From Rostratula benghalensis (lineage: Eukaryota; Chordata; Aves; Charadriiformes; Rostratulidae), in contig VXAI01000115.1 in assembly GCA_013399305.1 (NCBI GenBank), forward strand, positions 2,580,213-2,644,212: a stretch of DNA of 64,000 bases, in the 5' to 3' direction. The notes below the pieces were generated by a model. That model was not told the origin of the DNA and searched no databases. It was given only the letters and a program-made list of their open reading frames with translations. The position numbers were made by a program, and so were the translations under genes. Each line of letters starts with the position of its first letter. The first letter of the stretch is position 1. Shown in pieces: positions 42,001 to 54,162 of this stretch.

Positions 42001-45000
42001 GTGCCACAGTAATGTTCTCGCTCTCTGCTAACAAGCTGTTATTATGGTCCTATTTATGGTAGAGTTTCTTGATTTAGATCAAAATCTGTTTTTTTTTTTT
42101 AAATTCTTTTATTGCAATGGCATATATATAGTACATTATGAATAATTCTAATGCAAACCAATAAAGATGTCTTTTTTCATAGTTAAGATTTAAAGAATTT
42201 CTAAGTCAATATTTAAAGAAATGAAGATCTAGAAATAAAAGAAACAGATCTGAATAAAGTACAACAGGGAAGGACATTGACAAACATAGGCTTTTTCTTA
42301 ACTGACAATTCCAAAAATACATTTAGGAGTAAAAATAAACAGATGAAGGTGGGACAGAAGTGCAAGGCAGAAAGGACACTATAGTGTGTGTCCAAAACAC
42401 CTAAATAAGAAAGACTTAGAGAATAAAAGCTCTTGTTCACAAATGCACCAAAACAATTTCTTAACTACATCCCTGGGTTGCTTAACCAGAGCTTCTAAGC
42501 ATGCAATATTGAAACTACAAAATACAGAATAATTACATATAATTTAAAAAGGCGATCCAGTGTTTCAAAAGTTTATCGTTACGTTTTCAACAACAATTTA
42601 TTCCAATCTATCCTCAAGTAAACGTCTAGGAAAACTTCTGAAGAAAACCCAGGAGCAGAAGTATATTCAGAAAGTTAAAATTCTTGAATAACTCATTTGC
42701 CAAGTAGGCCACTACTTAGAAGCTGCAGAGAAACCATTCTTTCTTGGAAAGCATCTGATATGTTATAATTGTTGGGAGCAGTCCTAGTATGTCAGTGCCA
42801 TTGTAACAATGCTAGTTCCTACCTCTTAAAATAAATAAGAAGAAAGTCAGACATGCTAAATGAATGTATCTATAGGCAGAAGACTTTTGTTTGTGAAGTT
42901 TTAATATGTCAGCCCTCAAAGAAATACTTGCAAACTAACATATTTTTATGATTTCAGGAATTTAATTGAGAATTTTTCTAAAACTTGATTAGACAGTTTT
43001 TAAATGCTTACCATAATGGAGGGATGGTTTATAGCAAGTGTTTTTGAAGCAAACATGCTTTCTCTTACTATGGTAACAAAGGATGGCTAGTGTTTGCATA
43101 ATTCCATATCACAAGCACAAAAAGTGTGCAAAGCTAGGAAATAGGTAATGCTACTGTTAATTTGTGAGGGAAAGCAGATCATGTGTACTTTGCATTTCAC
43201 ATTTTATGATGTCAAAAGTTAAATGTATAATATAAAATTTGCAGGAGATTAACTGTATGATAATTATGATAATTGGGGATACTTCTCTCCAGGGAATGAG
43301 CTCTAATCGTTAAGGAGTGACTTGGTGTTAAAAGAAAAATCTCCCTATGCATTGATTAATTAAGTAAGAGGAATCCAGGAGGTTTATTGCATAGTGGTGA
43401 GGCACATGATTTGTACTTTCTATGGGCCACAGTATATATTTATTAACAAACATACCTGTGTTGACTGGAAATTAAGACTGCAGGACATACCCTCATCTGA
43501 AAATTACAACTATGAAAATGAACATCTAAATGGGAAGATGTGTAATCCTTTTTATTTTCATATTGCCTATAACAACAGTAATCCCATGCTTCATGGTACT
43601 TCCATTTCCATTTCTGGTAGCACCAAAAGCAATACTTAACCTCATTTTTATCAACAAATGCACCTCGGGTTAACAGCAGCACACGCAGACGGGATACTGT
43701 TCTCCAGAGGCATGTCAGAGAGTGCCCTGGTGTTCTGAAGGCGAGTGAAGGAGTCTGGTTTATCATCCTCAGTGTCTCCAGATCTTTGGGCTCCTGAATT
43801 TCTGCAGAGGCTGAGTGTGTCTTCAGTTGGCAGGCACTTAGGCTATGTTTGGTGGTAGGCGAAGCATCGTGGGGCCCTGTTCTGGCACTGAGGCCAACTG
43901 TAGCTTGCAGTAGCTTGCAACTGTATTAATAAAGCTTTTACCCTTCAGCAAGGGCTACCACAGCCAAACCACCTGCTGGCAGTGGTGTTTGGGCTGTACT
44001 AATTCTTGAACTATGCTTGGCGAAGTCCTAGTTGGCACAGACCAAAGTTGTGCCATTGTACAACATAGCTGATGGACTTCCCCTGTCCAAGAATTTTCCC
44101 TGACACTTGTTTAATTTGTTAGCATATAGCCCTAGAGACTGGCTCAGGAACAGAGTCCCAAGAATCACTTGGATCACTGAAGCCAGTAGCAGCTACCATA
44201 ACAGCGTAGTAGGTCTCAGGTGAACCATTCTGTCAGAGCTGCATGCAGTGTAGCAAGGCACCGGTGGCAAAACTTGACATTGCTTTGGCCTAAAATACAG
44301 CCGAGGCTTAAGTTGCCCGTTTCTCTGCTCGAGGATGAGCGCTGGCAGAACTGAAACCACCAAGTGTGGACCTGTGGTTTACACGGCAAAGAGCAGTGTT
44401 TCCTCCTCTAGTTCCCTCAGGCAGAATTCTTTCCTTTCTCCATGCCAGTCCAGACTTTCCTTGCCTTCTGTCTGCTTCTCTCCTGCCCTCTGCTGTAGTA
44501 GACATAGGCCAAGGAGTATGATCTAGGCACTGGCTTCAAGCATATTTAGGAGAAAACCTCTACCGACTTTAAGATTCCTTTTCGTGATGACACTGAGGTT
44601 GCTGTGCACAGGTGTTGCATCTTCCAGGAGGTGTTCTCCTCATTCTGCAGGCTGGATGGGCTGGACTTAGAAGGGAATGACTGTCTCCCTTGAGGTGCAG
44701 GGGTGGTTAATGCTAGGTGAGGTGACATTTGCCCTGATCCATGAGGAGCTGTGTGGCAGCACACCCTTCCAGAGCTCATCCTATTCAGATGAGATCTAAG
44801 TAATTTTCTCAAGATACACCTACTCTTGTAGGCTCTTGGGCTCAATCTTTTAATTGGCATATTTAAGTAGAATACTAATGATTTAGAATCAGATGAATGC
44901 AGCTCCTCAGGAATCGATGGTGTTTTCATCAGTGCTGAGCCATCTTAGGTAGCAGGTCAGAGTGGTTTCCCCATAACATTTGGACTGAAGACATTGCTAG

Positions 45001-46648
45001 AGTTTTTAGGTTCTGGATATATTAGGTGATGTTTAGATTTTTTAAAAGGGGCTTTTTCAGACCCTTGTTTTCAAGCCTGGTAGAACAACTAGCTTCTGAA
45101 ATCCATAAGGCAGACTCAAACAAACAAACAAAAAAAGCCTGGATAAACTAATTGATAAGGGGAATGCTTTCCAAATCAGGGAAACGCTTCTGAAATTCAT
45201 CCCTTGCCAGACTCCTCCTTTTTCAAAGGACAGACTTCTAGCACAAGTCCCTGTGCTCATTTCAGTTGATGCGGTGTGACATGAGGCAAGCAATTTAAAG
45301 GCTGAGGCAGTTGATCTGCTATTCGTAGACTGACACTGAAAAAGAAGACCCAAGTGTTTTTATTCAGAAATCATGTTCTTAACTGATTCATCAAAGTTAT
45401 TTTCATTATATTAGGTTAGAGGAATAAGATGATGGCACGGTGATAAAGCCTGTTTCTCTTAGGCAGCCTACCCATGATATTTGTTTGTTGTCTTTGTAAG
45501 TACATTCTATTAATGGCATATATTTTTACTATGTAGATGATGCAATGTTAGAAGCTACTTTCCACACAGTTTATTCTGAGATTGCATGCCATAATATTGC
45601 TTATACTGATATGAATATTGCTTGAGCTTACAGTGGCAGAGAGATAGCTATCTCCACAGGATAGTAAAACAGCTGATTACTTCCTGAAGCACCTCTTTAA
45701 ATCAGGAATCCTCCCAATAAAATGCCTTTTAAAAATCCTTTTAATATTAGAGCATACAACAGTTAATCGCCTTCAAAGACTGTAGGTACACCGGTAAAAG
45801 GAGGAAAATGTCCTTCGTCTTTCCATGGTACTTCATCCTTCCTTGAGCTTAAAGTGCAGTGCAGCTTTGGTTTAGTATTTTTAAATGCCTTCATTTAATA
45901 TTGAATTCCAAGAGAATTTTTTTCAAAACTAAAAAGAAAATAAAGACTCTGAAAGCCTCCTCTTGGTCTAGACTGAATTTTTTTTGTGTAAAGAGGCAAA
46001 ATGTTTGATGTCATTCCTGAATAATGTTGAACAATGTTTTATCCATCAGAGTTATCTAAATGCAAGCAAAGGGCAACTCAATATTTCATGGACCTGACTG
46101 GTTCCTTTGCTGAATGGCCAAGTCTACTTAGCTGCAGATGGTGATATGATAAAAAAGTATAAGACATCACAAAAAGAGGTGCTGCAAGTTCTGGAATCTA
46201 TTTTTTGTACTTTGTGCTCGTATTTGCACTTGATCTTGTCCTCACTAGGAAAGTTCCAAAAGTTTGCATCAATTAATTTTATTTGATCTATGTAGACTAG
46301 GAAAAAAAAAAACAAAAAAACAAACAAACCCAAAATCCCCCAAAACTCTGAGGCTGACACTTTGAATCCAGTTCAGACTTGTTTAGATTAACTTCTCTTA
46401 ATTAGCCATCTAAGTGAAAACAAAGCAAGGATAAAATCACTTCCTGTGCACCACTGATGGATGTGTCTTCAGTGAAGAGTTAACATGAATTATCCATGCT
46501 TGAATTACTCTGTTTGTGTTAGCTCTGTTTGCATGAAAGCAACCACACTGTGAAATAACACTTGAGTTTGTTTTGTCCACGCTATGCTTCTGTGTAGTGC
46601 TATGAGCTGTGGATGGGCATCCTATGGATTTCTTTACAGGAGCAAGCT

Positions 46649-46670
46649 GCAAAACAAAACAAAACAAAAC
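46649..46670 (+). repeat. (AAAAC)n microsatellite
   Basis: Four to five tandem AAAAC units. No other significance seen. Confidence 0.85.
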
Positions 46671-46887
46671 ATCCCCAGTTAATTGCTTATAAGAAAAGGC
46701 TGACCTCTTTAGATGAGCAGAAGGCACTGAAGGACTATATATCCTTGAAGTTTTCCCATGGAGCAAACATATGTCGCTGCTACAGGGAGATCAATTGTTA
46801 GACTGCATCCATTAGTGGGCCAGCCAGTTAGCACTACAGCCTTCACCAGGCTGAAGTTAGGATTCCACCTATGAGCTACACTTGGTT

Positions 46888-46923
46888 AGCTAACATTTTT
46901 TTTTTTTTAAGCTAATGTTAGCT
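46888..46923. repeat. 10-bp inverted repeat around a T-rich loop
   Basis: AGCTAACATT and AATGTTAGCT are perfect inverted 10-mers separated by 16 bases that are mostly T. The structure ends about 70 bases before the second large CR1 copy. Confidence 0.8.
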
Positions 46924-46989
46924 TTGCAGAGACGTTCCTGCATTTGGGATTTGCACTCCTGCACGATAAGATGCAGAACTTCTGGTGTA

Positions 46990-48063
46990 GCACGAGTCCT
47001 TGTATTGCTCAGATCTGGTGGTGAATGGAGTTAAATCTAATTTGTGGCTGGTCACAAGAGGTGTCCCGCAGGGCTTCGTATTGGGGCTGGTTCTTTTTAA
47101 CATCTTTATCAATGACCTGGACAGGGGGATCAAGTGCACCCTCCATAAGTTTGCAGATGACACTAAACTAGGTGTGGGTGTCAACCTGCTTGAGGGTAGA
47201 AGGGCTTTGCAGAGAGACCTGGACAGGCAGAGAGACCTGGACAGGCTGGATGGAGGGGCTGAGGCCAGTGGGATGAGATTCAATAAGGCCAAGTGCCAGG
47301 TCCTGCACTTGGGTCACAACAATCCCATGCAGCACTACAGGCTTGGGCAAGAGTGGCTGGAGAGCTGCCTGGCAGAAAAGGACCTGGGATGTTGGTCGGC
47401 TGACAGCTGAACGTGAGCCAGCAGTGTGCCCAGGTGGCCAAGGAGGCCAACAGCATCCTGGCCTGTGTCAGGAACAGCGTGGTGAGTAGGACTTGGAAGG
47501 TGATCATCCCCCTCTACCTGGCACTGGTGAGGCCCCATCTTGAGTACTGTGTCCAGTTTTGGACCCCTTACCACAAAAAGATATTGAGGTTCTGGAGCAG
47601 GTCCAGAGAAGGGCAACAAAGCTGGTGGGGGGTCTGGAAAGTAAGCTTGATGAAGAGAATCTGAGGGAGCTGGGTTGTTCAGCCTAGAGAAGAGGAGGCT
47701 GAGGGGAAACCTTATCACTCTTTACAATTACCTGAAAGGAGGTTGTAGGGAGGCAGGGGTCAGTCTCTTCTCTCAAGTCACAGATGGAAACAAGAGGAAA
47801 CAGCATCACATTGTGCCAGGGGAGGTTCTGATTGGATATCAGGAAAAGATTTTTACCCTGAAAAGGTTATTAAGCATTGAAGTGGGCTGCCCAGGGAGGT
47901 GGCTGAGGCACCGTCCCTGGAGGTATTCAAAAGACGGGTTCACATAGTGCTCAGTGACGTGGTTTAGTGATGGGTTGTTGTTTTTGTATCAGAGTTAAGT
48001 TGGTGGCTGGACTAGACAATCTTAAAGGTCCCTTCCAACCTAGACAATTCTATGATTCTATGA
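46990..48063 (+). mobile_element. CR1 LINE, 5'-truncated, includes reverse-transcriptase core (plus strand)
   Basis: About 1.07 kb match an avian CR1 from the RT palm to the 3' end. At 47000-47410 the frame encodes [19 protein letters not shown] and the RT active-site block [10 protein letters not shown], in which the two Asp of the FADD box are intact. Later frames carry the [13 protein letters not shown] and [16 protein letters not shown] segments. The element ends in the diagnostic AATTCTATGATTCTATGAT at about 48046-48064. The frame shifts and stops several times between these blocks, so no intact ORF2 remains. A 17-18-bp unit, AGAGAGACCTGGACAGGC, is tandemly duplicated at 47211-47246. The left boundary is approximate. 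Confidence 0.96.
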
Positions 48064-51000
48064 TCTGCTTAGTGTCAGATTCAGGATGAGCTCACCTGGG
48101 TGCACAATGTCTGCACATGCTTTTGAGGTCGGGTGTCTGCTCAGAGCGGCAGTTTGCATATTTTCCTGAACCTTGTTCTATGATATATCCCATTCTACCT
48201 ATCCTCCAACATATGTATAAAACTCAGTAATTACATTACATCTTCCCTCCCCAAAGCTGAAAAAACAGGAAAGAAGGTAAGAGTTTGCAGGACAGGTTAG
48301 TAAGTGTGGGCAGTTCATTGTTGAAGAAAATCAAAAATACTGTCCAGCCTTTCCAAATAGGAACTGATGTCTGGGAATCTAAATGCATATTTGCTCACTT
48401 CAATGAATGGTCTGAGTTTTGGAGGTCTTGAGTTGATGCAAACTCTGATTGTTTTTCATGCTCAAAAATGTGGCCAATTGCTTTCATGTCTGCGTGTGGA
48501 ATGTAGTCACCCAAGTTTGACAGTTTTGGCTCTGAAGTTTAGCTTGACTGAAAACAAACTGGCTTCAAAACTGTAGGGGAGGTTAGCAGCAGCTGCTCAA
48601 ACCTATGTATCCAAGAAAGTAAATCTTAAAATGTCAAATGGATTTCTTCTCATTAAGTGAACCAGCAATAAAACCAGAGCAGAGACATACCTGGAAGGGT
48701 AAAGTCAAACCTCAGTCTTCTGCTTCCTGCTCAGATGTTTCTGAGCAACCCTGCCCTGGGTCAGGGGCTCAGGTGGACTGCTGACAAGGAACCTGAGCCT
48801 TGTCATGTTCATAGCCACATCTATGATTTAGATATTGCTCTCTTTGGTTCTCAGTGGAGGAGCTGTGAGCTGGCACAATGATAACCTCTTATATCATCCC
48901 TCTTCAAAATAAATTAATAATCCTGCAGGAAACAAGAGTTGCCCAGGCTGTGGCAGACTGGTAGAGAGCTGCTGTAAGATGTTTGCAATGCTTTGTGCAT
49001 CTGCAGAAAATGTTCAAGGCAGAAGGACAAAGGTAGTTAGCAAGCTTTACCATTGAATTTAGTACTGCTGAAACTCAAAAGCTGAGAGCAGAATTAGCGA
49101 ACCTTTTGGATTTAAGTATTTGAAATTCTAGCATAAAATTATCTTTCAGTAATGGAAAAAATAGAAATTAATATTGGAACAATTCTGCATTCAAGAAGTG
49201 CAAATCTGTCTTCAAGTTCATTTAGCGAAGTGACATTTAAATTACTATGAAGAATTGTGTGCACTATATGTTATTTGTAATTTCATAAAATGTTGGGATG
49301 AGATCGTCCTGGGATCAGCATGTGATTAAACTGATTATATACCTTATATACATGGTATGTTTCTTATTCAGTCGCAATCAAAATACAATCTCCTTTTATT
49401 AATATAATAATTTAGATGTCATAATTGAAATCTCAGTTAAATATTTTTTAATTTCTATTCACAGCGTTTTATTCTCTATTAATAAACTCATTCCTCTCAC
49501 CTAAAAAAAGATTCTACTTTTCCCATCACCACGATGGCTGACATCTGCTAGGATGACCCTTGCCCTTAGCAGCAAAGCACTGCTATATAGAAGTGGCTGA
49601 CAGACAGATGCTCTTCTCCTGGTTCTAAAGAACATTAAAAATATGGATGGGTGCAGAAGAGGGCACCAAATACCAACCGTCAAAGCAGACACTGTTTTTC
49701 TCTCCCTAACACCCATGCTGAGTATTTTTCTTTTCCTCACTCCCAGCCCCCGTGTATGCATATGTGTCTAAATACTCAAAATAAATCTTATTATTTTATT
49801 TTTGAGTCCAGGAACACTTGAAATCCAATTTCCTTCAGGTCTGTTGATCTTCCTTATCTGCTGTGAAAATAAGGGTGTGAGTAGCAGAGAACGAAAGAAT
49901 ATGCTACTGTAACCCACGCTTGCACTCTGTGTCTCTCCTGACTGGCATCTTTAATGTCAGGCAGCAGAGGCTAAAGTCACTAAGATCAAAAGCCCACGTT
50001 TCTCAGTTCCTGCTACACTTGCTGGCCTCACCCTGGGCGTTATACAAAGAGGACTTTCAATCTAATGTGAAGATTGGATGGTTAAAACTACTTCAGGAAA
50101 TTCCATAATTGAGATTTCTGGTGTGATATGTATTGCACAACTAGCACCTTCTGTGGGTTTTGTTGCTTTTATAGTTATGGCTTGTTGTCTGTCACACACA
50201 CACTCTGACCCAGTTCTTCAAAGTCAATTGAAGTCAAAATAGTCAAGGTTTCATTACAGCAGTTCAGGGATAATTGAAGAATAACACATTGATGATCAGG
50301 GGCAGGGGCAGGGCAGAAGACAGAAATTACAATTTTACACACTCATGGGATCCTTCTTGTCCCTGAACTGCAGAATCAGACTCCTCCATCATTGGTGTCT
50401 TTTCCTGCCTCTGTATGTTGGTTGCACTTTCTTCTGCGTTGTGGACCTCAAACCAGAGCACACCTATAGTCCACTCCATACATAACTCCCATGGAAAAAA
50501 TTAGTCCCAAATTAAAACCCTTTGGACTTGGGCAAGTGTAGTTTTATTCTGAATTAGCAGAGCCCTGAATTATATGGAAACTAACTGCATCACTTGTGAT
50601 GTATGAGAAGAATGCTTTGTTTTGGTGTCTAGGATACTCCATGGCTGAAAGCAAAGGCATTGGTAGATGTTGGATGTATGAAAGGCAGTTCTGCTGTGCT
50701 TGTTCAGAGACTTGAGAAACAAGCAGGTGTTGGTGTGAAAGAACAGAAAAAGTTATATGAATCAGAGATGAAAAAATATTGTTATTATGGGAATACAGAT
50801 AACTTTACTGACAGTGGAATATTCTGGACATACACTACATGGAATTATTTGTTTTTATCTGTCTATCTGTCTAATAACATATGTGCCTGAAGAGATGTGG
50901 AAAAATATATTCCAATTTTCCATACACTGGCTTGAAATCCATACAGTACCCTTTCATCAGATCTGCATGTTGTTACAGCTATGCATAACTCAAGCATTGG

Positions 51001-51081
51001 TAAGCAATATGGGTGCTAGGAGCTCAAAGTAAGGATCTCTAAAAATCTAGAAAGGGTACATAGCATAGACTCCTTTGTAGA

Positions 51082-51285
51082 TTAATGATGATGCTCAGAG
51101 ACCACTGGTACTAAAAGCTTCAATGAGAAGTATCTGTCTTTGTGTGTTAGATCCAGGTCCTCCTCTGTCAGGTCACTGAGGGATTTCTTAGGGTCTACTC
51201 CAGGTTTGAGACTTTTGACTCTTCCATCTAATTGTCCAAGGAAATCACAATTACTGCCTACTACCACACTTCCAAAGAAGCACTT
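51082..51285 (-). other. Unassigned open frame with protein-like composition
   Basis: From just after a TGA at 51286-51288 to TAA at 51082-51084, this minus-strand frame reads 67 codons with a plausible mix of residues. It includes KSLSDLTEEDLDLTHKDRYF and ends PVVSEHHH. There is no ATG near its start, so if real it would be an exon or a piece of a retrocopy. I do not recognise the family. A candidate acceptor (TCTTCCCAG) lies about 20 bases upstream, but the intervening TGA is in frame. It is quite likely to be chance. Confidence 0.15.
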
Positions 51286-51539
51286 TCACTCTTTCACACA
51301 AGCTCTGGGAAGAACTTGGGAGGAACTCCTGGCAGATATCTATAAACTTTCCTCATTCCCTGCTTTGATTGCATCATGATGATGCAATACACGTAACAGC
51401 AATCAGGCAACTGTCTCCAGACCACGACACTGAGCAACATTAGGTCAGTCTTTCTTTATGTTTCCCTGGCAATGTCCATGTTCCCACTGATGTCTCTAGC
51501 TTCATGCTTAGACTGTCTCCTCTTTTAGGCAAGAGCAAC

Positions 51540-52330
51540 CTTTGTGATTTGCGGGTGCAACACCTCATCTTGCAGTATACTGTGGGCTCCAGGTGAGACT
51601 ATAAGACAACACACCAGGGCTGGGTGGTCTTAGGCAATCCCTATACTCCCCTGTGGGAGAAGGCTGTCTGCCAGTTCCTGTACTGGATCTCCAGGCCGCT
51701 GGCGGAGGAGGAGAGGGCTGGCTCAGCTGGCCCTTCTGACCCAAACTGCTGTAGGAAGAATCCCCGGGAGCAGATGGAAGCGAAGACTGAGTAGGGTCAG
51801 GTCCCACTTTCTCACTATTATAATGGCCCTTTGGTTTGCGAGAAAAGTTAAAGCTGCCCTCTGCATCTTTTATGTGGAAGCCGCTGCCTGGCGGTCTGCC
51901 CCATCTGCTTCATCCAGGCAGTGAATCAAGCCTGTTGTACTTAAACCATTGACCCCTACTCTGAGAAATACCAGAGAAGAATAGACTTTAACTAAATCTT
52001 TCAGTAGCACCCTCGCCCCTTATTTTTCTCCCTCTCTCCCATTGTTTTGAAGCCAAGTCACTTTTTGTTTGCTGGAGGAAGATTAAACAAAGGAACCCAC
52101 CAGCGGTGGCGGAGCTGGGGGGAGTGGGGCGGGTTTTGACACACGTGTTGGTTGTATCACTCGGGCAGCCTTCCAGCAGGTATGCCCGTACAGCTGCAGA
52201 GCCATTCAGCACCGAGCCGTAAAACTGCTGGCAGGTCTCACCATCTGCGAGGAAGACTGTGTGAGAACTTCCTTCCTTACTGGATGGCTTTCAAGACAAA
52301 TGCCACCGCTGACCCCATTAAGATAGACAA
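51540..52330. promoter_or_regulatory. Candidate regulatory segment (G+C-rich, CpG-retaining)
   Basis: This stretch is richer in G+C and CpG than its surroundings. It has a SOX-like AACAAAGG near 52.09 kb, a GC-box-like GGGGCGGG near 52.13 kb and a palindromic E-box ACACGTGT at about 52141-52148. Open frames on both strands here look compositional. Function is inferred only. Confidence 0.25.
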
Positions 52331-54100
52331 GGTTCAAGAAACAGCATAAGGCGTTGCAAGGCTCTTCTCTTTTCTGGGCTGGTTGAGTGAGGCATGCAGT
52401 TTTGTAGATGTTCCCACATCAAAAAAACCCTTAAATGCTTGTGACATTTTAACACCGTGAAACTGAGTAATTGTGAGACTCTTCTCATTGAAATTCTGAG
52501 ACATTATGGCAAAGATTAGGGTGGGAAATTGTGGAATTTTTAAGCTATGCTGCTACCATTACTGGAAAGAAAATGGGAGGGGAAAGAAAAGAAAGCCAAC
52601 ACAAGACCAAGAGTTAGGACTCCAAATCTTGTTTGGTAGCCTGGCACAGTCTCTGGAGAGAAATAGCAGTGTCCTCTCTACCTAATCCATCAGCCATAGA
52701 TTTTGGTCTTTCTGTTCACATAATCAAACTTCTTTCATCCTCAAAGCCCTTGCCAACAACTCTCCCATCCAACAGTGTATTAATTTTATCTATAGCTGAC
52801 ACTGAAAAATACTGTCATTTGAAATTATATCTGATGACTGTTGCAATGCAAACATCTGTGGCTAAGCCCAGGGCCTCCTTATAAATATTTGTTTCGGGTA
52901 TCTCATAATCATACAGAGTGAAAAGAATTATTTCTTCTCCGTCTATTCGGTATTCAGGTTACATATCTAGCCAAACATTGTTACCCAAACTTCTTTGCTT
53001 TCATGGGAAAAAGTACGTTTAAGTATAAAAAGCCAAGTCATCTTACAAAGAGGCAAGTTGTCTTCTCTGTTCTTTCCCTTAACCAGTATAAGTTTCATCT
53101 GCTGCCATAACAGATGCAGACAAGGGGAAATAACCACTAGGCTCCTAGTTCAAAGGCCACAGAAATCAGTGAGGTATCTTCCTTTGCCTTCAGTGGATCT
53201 TGGATCATGTCCCAAAAGCTGACCTCTGACTTGACAAAGATAGTTACTAGCCTTTTGTTCAGTTTAACGATGCTTAATGAACATGTCTAAGGCATGTTTG
53301 AGCAGTCCTAGGATGGCGTGAGCAGGAAATACACTGAGCAGTAACATGATTTAAAGAGATAAAAGTTATCTGGCATTTTTTAAAGATTAGCTCACGCCAT
53401 CCAAACTTTTTAATCCAGATGCAGCTAGCTGTTACGGTTGTGTTAGCCATCTGGTACTATAGTCTTTGGCTGAAAACAGAAGCAATATGTATCACCACTG
53501 GTTTTTGTTTCCAGGAAAAAGGAACGCTGTTTTTATGATCATCCATTCATTTGGTACCAAGCACATTTCACACATGAGTTAACTGGAGACCTGCAGTTGA
53601 TATATTCGGTGGTAAGAAGAAGGGCTTTGTATGGCTGATGGCAGAAGCAGAGATGCAGAGGGAAAGACTGCAGTTTCAGTGTAACTGAATATAATATCAT
53701 TGGGGTATTTTATCTTTCCCTTCATAAAAAGATTCTTTATTCAGTGACAAATTGTCTCATATAACAAAAGGGTTTGTAGTACTTTCTGGTTTTGCAGTTC
53801 AAAGCAGATAACATCTTCAGCCATATTTTGCTACACTTATGCTTAGCAAAAAACCATTTGTAATTGCTTACAACTGACCTGCCCAGCCAACTACCAGTAA
53901 TTTATTTCTGGGTATTTACTCACCTGAAAGCAACATTTTATTTTGTTCAAGTAACAGATGCATGTAAAAAAAAATACCAACAATAGAGAGCAGAAAGGAA
54001 ACTATGCAGGCAAGGGCCAGAGTGGCTGCTTAAAAATGGTATTTGTGGTACACAGCAGCACCAAATGACATTACCTAAGGGAACTTCATGGCTTCTTGTT

Positions 54101-54162
54101 GCAGGGGGGTAAACTAGATGACCTTTAAAGCTCCCTTCCAACCCAAATCATTCTGTGATTCT
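54101..54162 (+). mobile_element. CR1 3'-end fragment (plus strand)
   Basis: The sequence GGGGGGTAAACTAGATGACC, followed by CTCCCTTCCAACCCAAATCA and TTCTGTGATTCT, is the terminal 60 bases of a CR1 element. It is 5'-truncated to almost nothing. Direction is plus. Confidence 0.88.

Larger units (their letters stand above)
31401..46887. other. Intergenic region, no gene recognised
   Basis: 15.5 kb between the two large CR1 copies. I found only short open frames without family resemblance. Small features are a G/T-rich plus T16 tract (35900-35945), a 29-bp imperfect tandem duplication (38972-39029), a 9-bp tandem ATGATAATT (43257-43274) and a 10-bp tandem TAGCTTGCAG (43901-43919). By conserved gene order this is probably the start of the gene-poor flank of POU3F3. 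Confidence 0.6.
48064..54100. other. Intergenic region, no established gene
   Basis: 6 kb of mainly single-copy-looking sequence. It contains an unassigned minus-strand open frame (51082-51285) and a G+C-richer stretch (about 51.54-52.33 kb), both listed separately. I saw nothing else of note. Confidence 0.6.

Noticed and set aside
43257..43274. ATGATAATT x2 as the start of a satellite
   Set aside because: Only two units, with no array around them.
43880..44300. Possible solitary LTR, suggested by an AATAAAGC polyadenylation-like signal near 43.93 kb
   Set aside because: I could not find matching TG...CA ends, target-site duplications or a second copy in the window.
47000..47410. 136-codon plus-strand frame with an RT active-site motif as a functional reverse transcriptase gene
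   Set aside because: It is part of a truncated CR1 copy whose frame is broken downstream. No promoter, endonuclease domain or intact ORF is present.
51565..51807. Ser/Pro-rich 80-codon minus-strand frame near the orphan frame at 51.08 kb, as a second exon of the same gene
   Set aside because: Low-complexity composition, no convincing splice pair linking the two frames, and no family resemblance.
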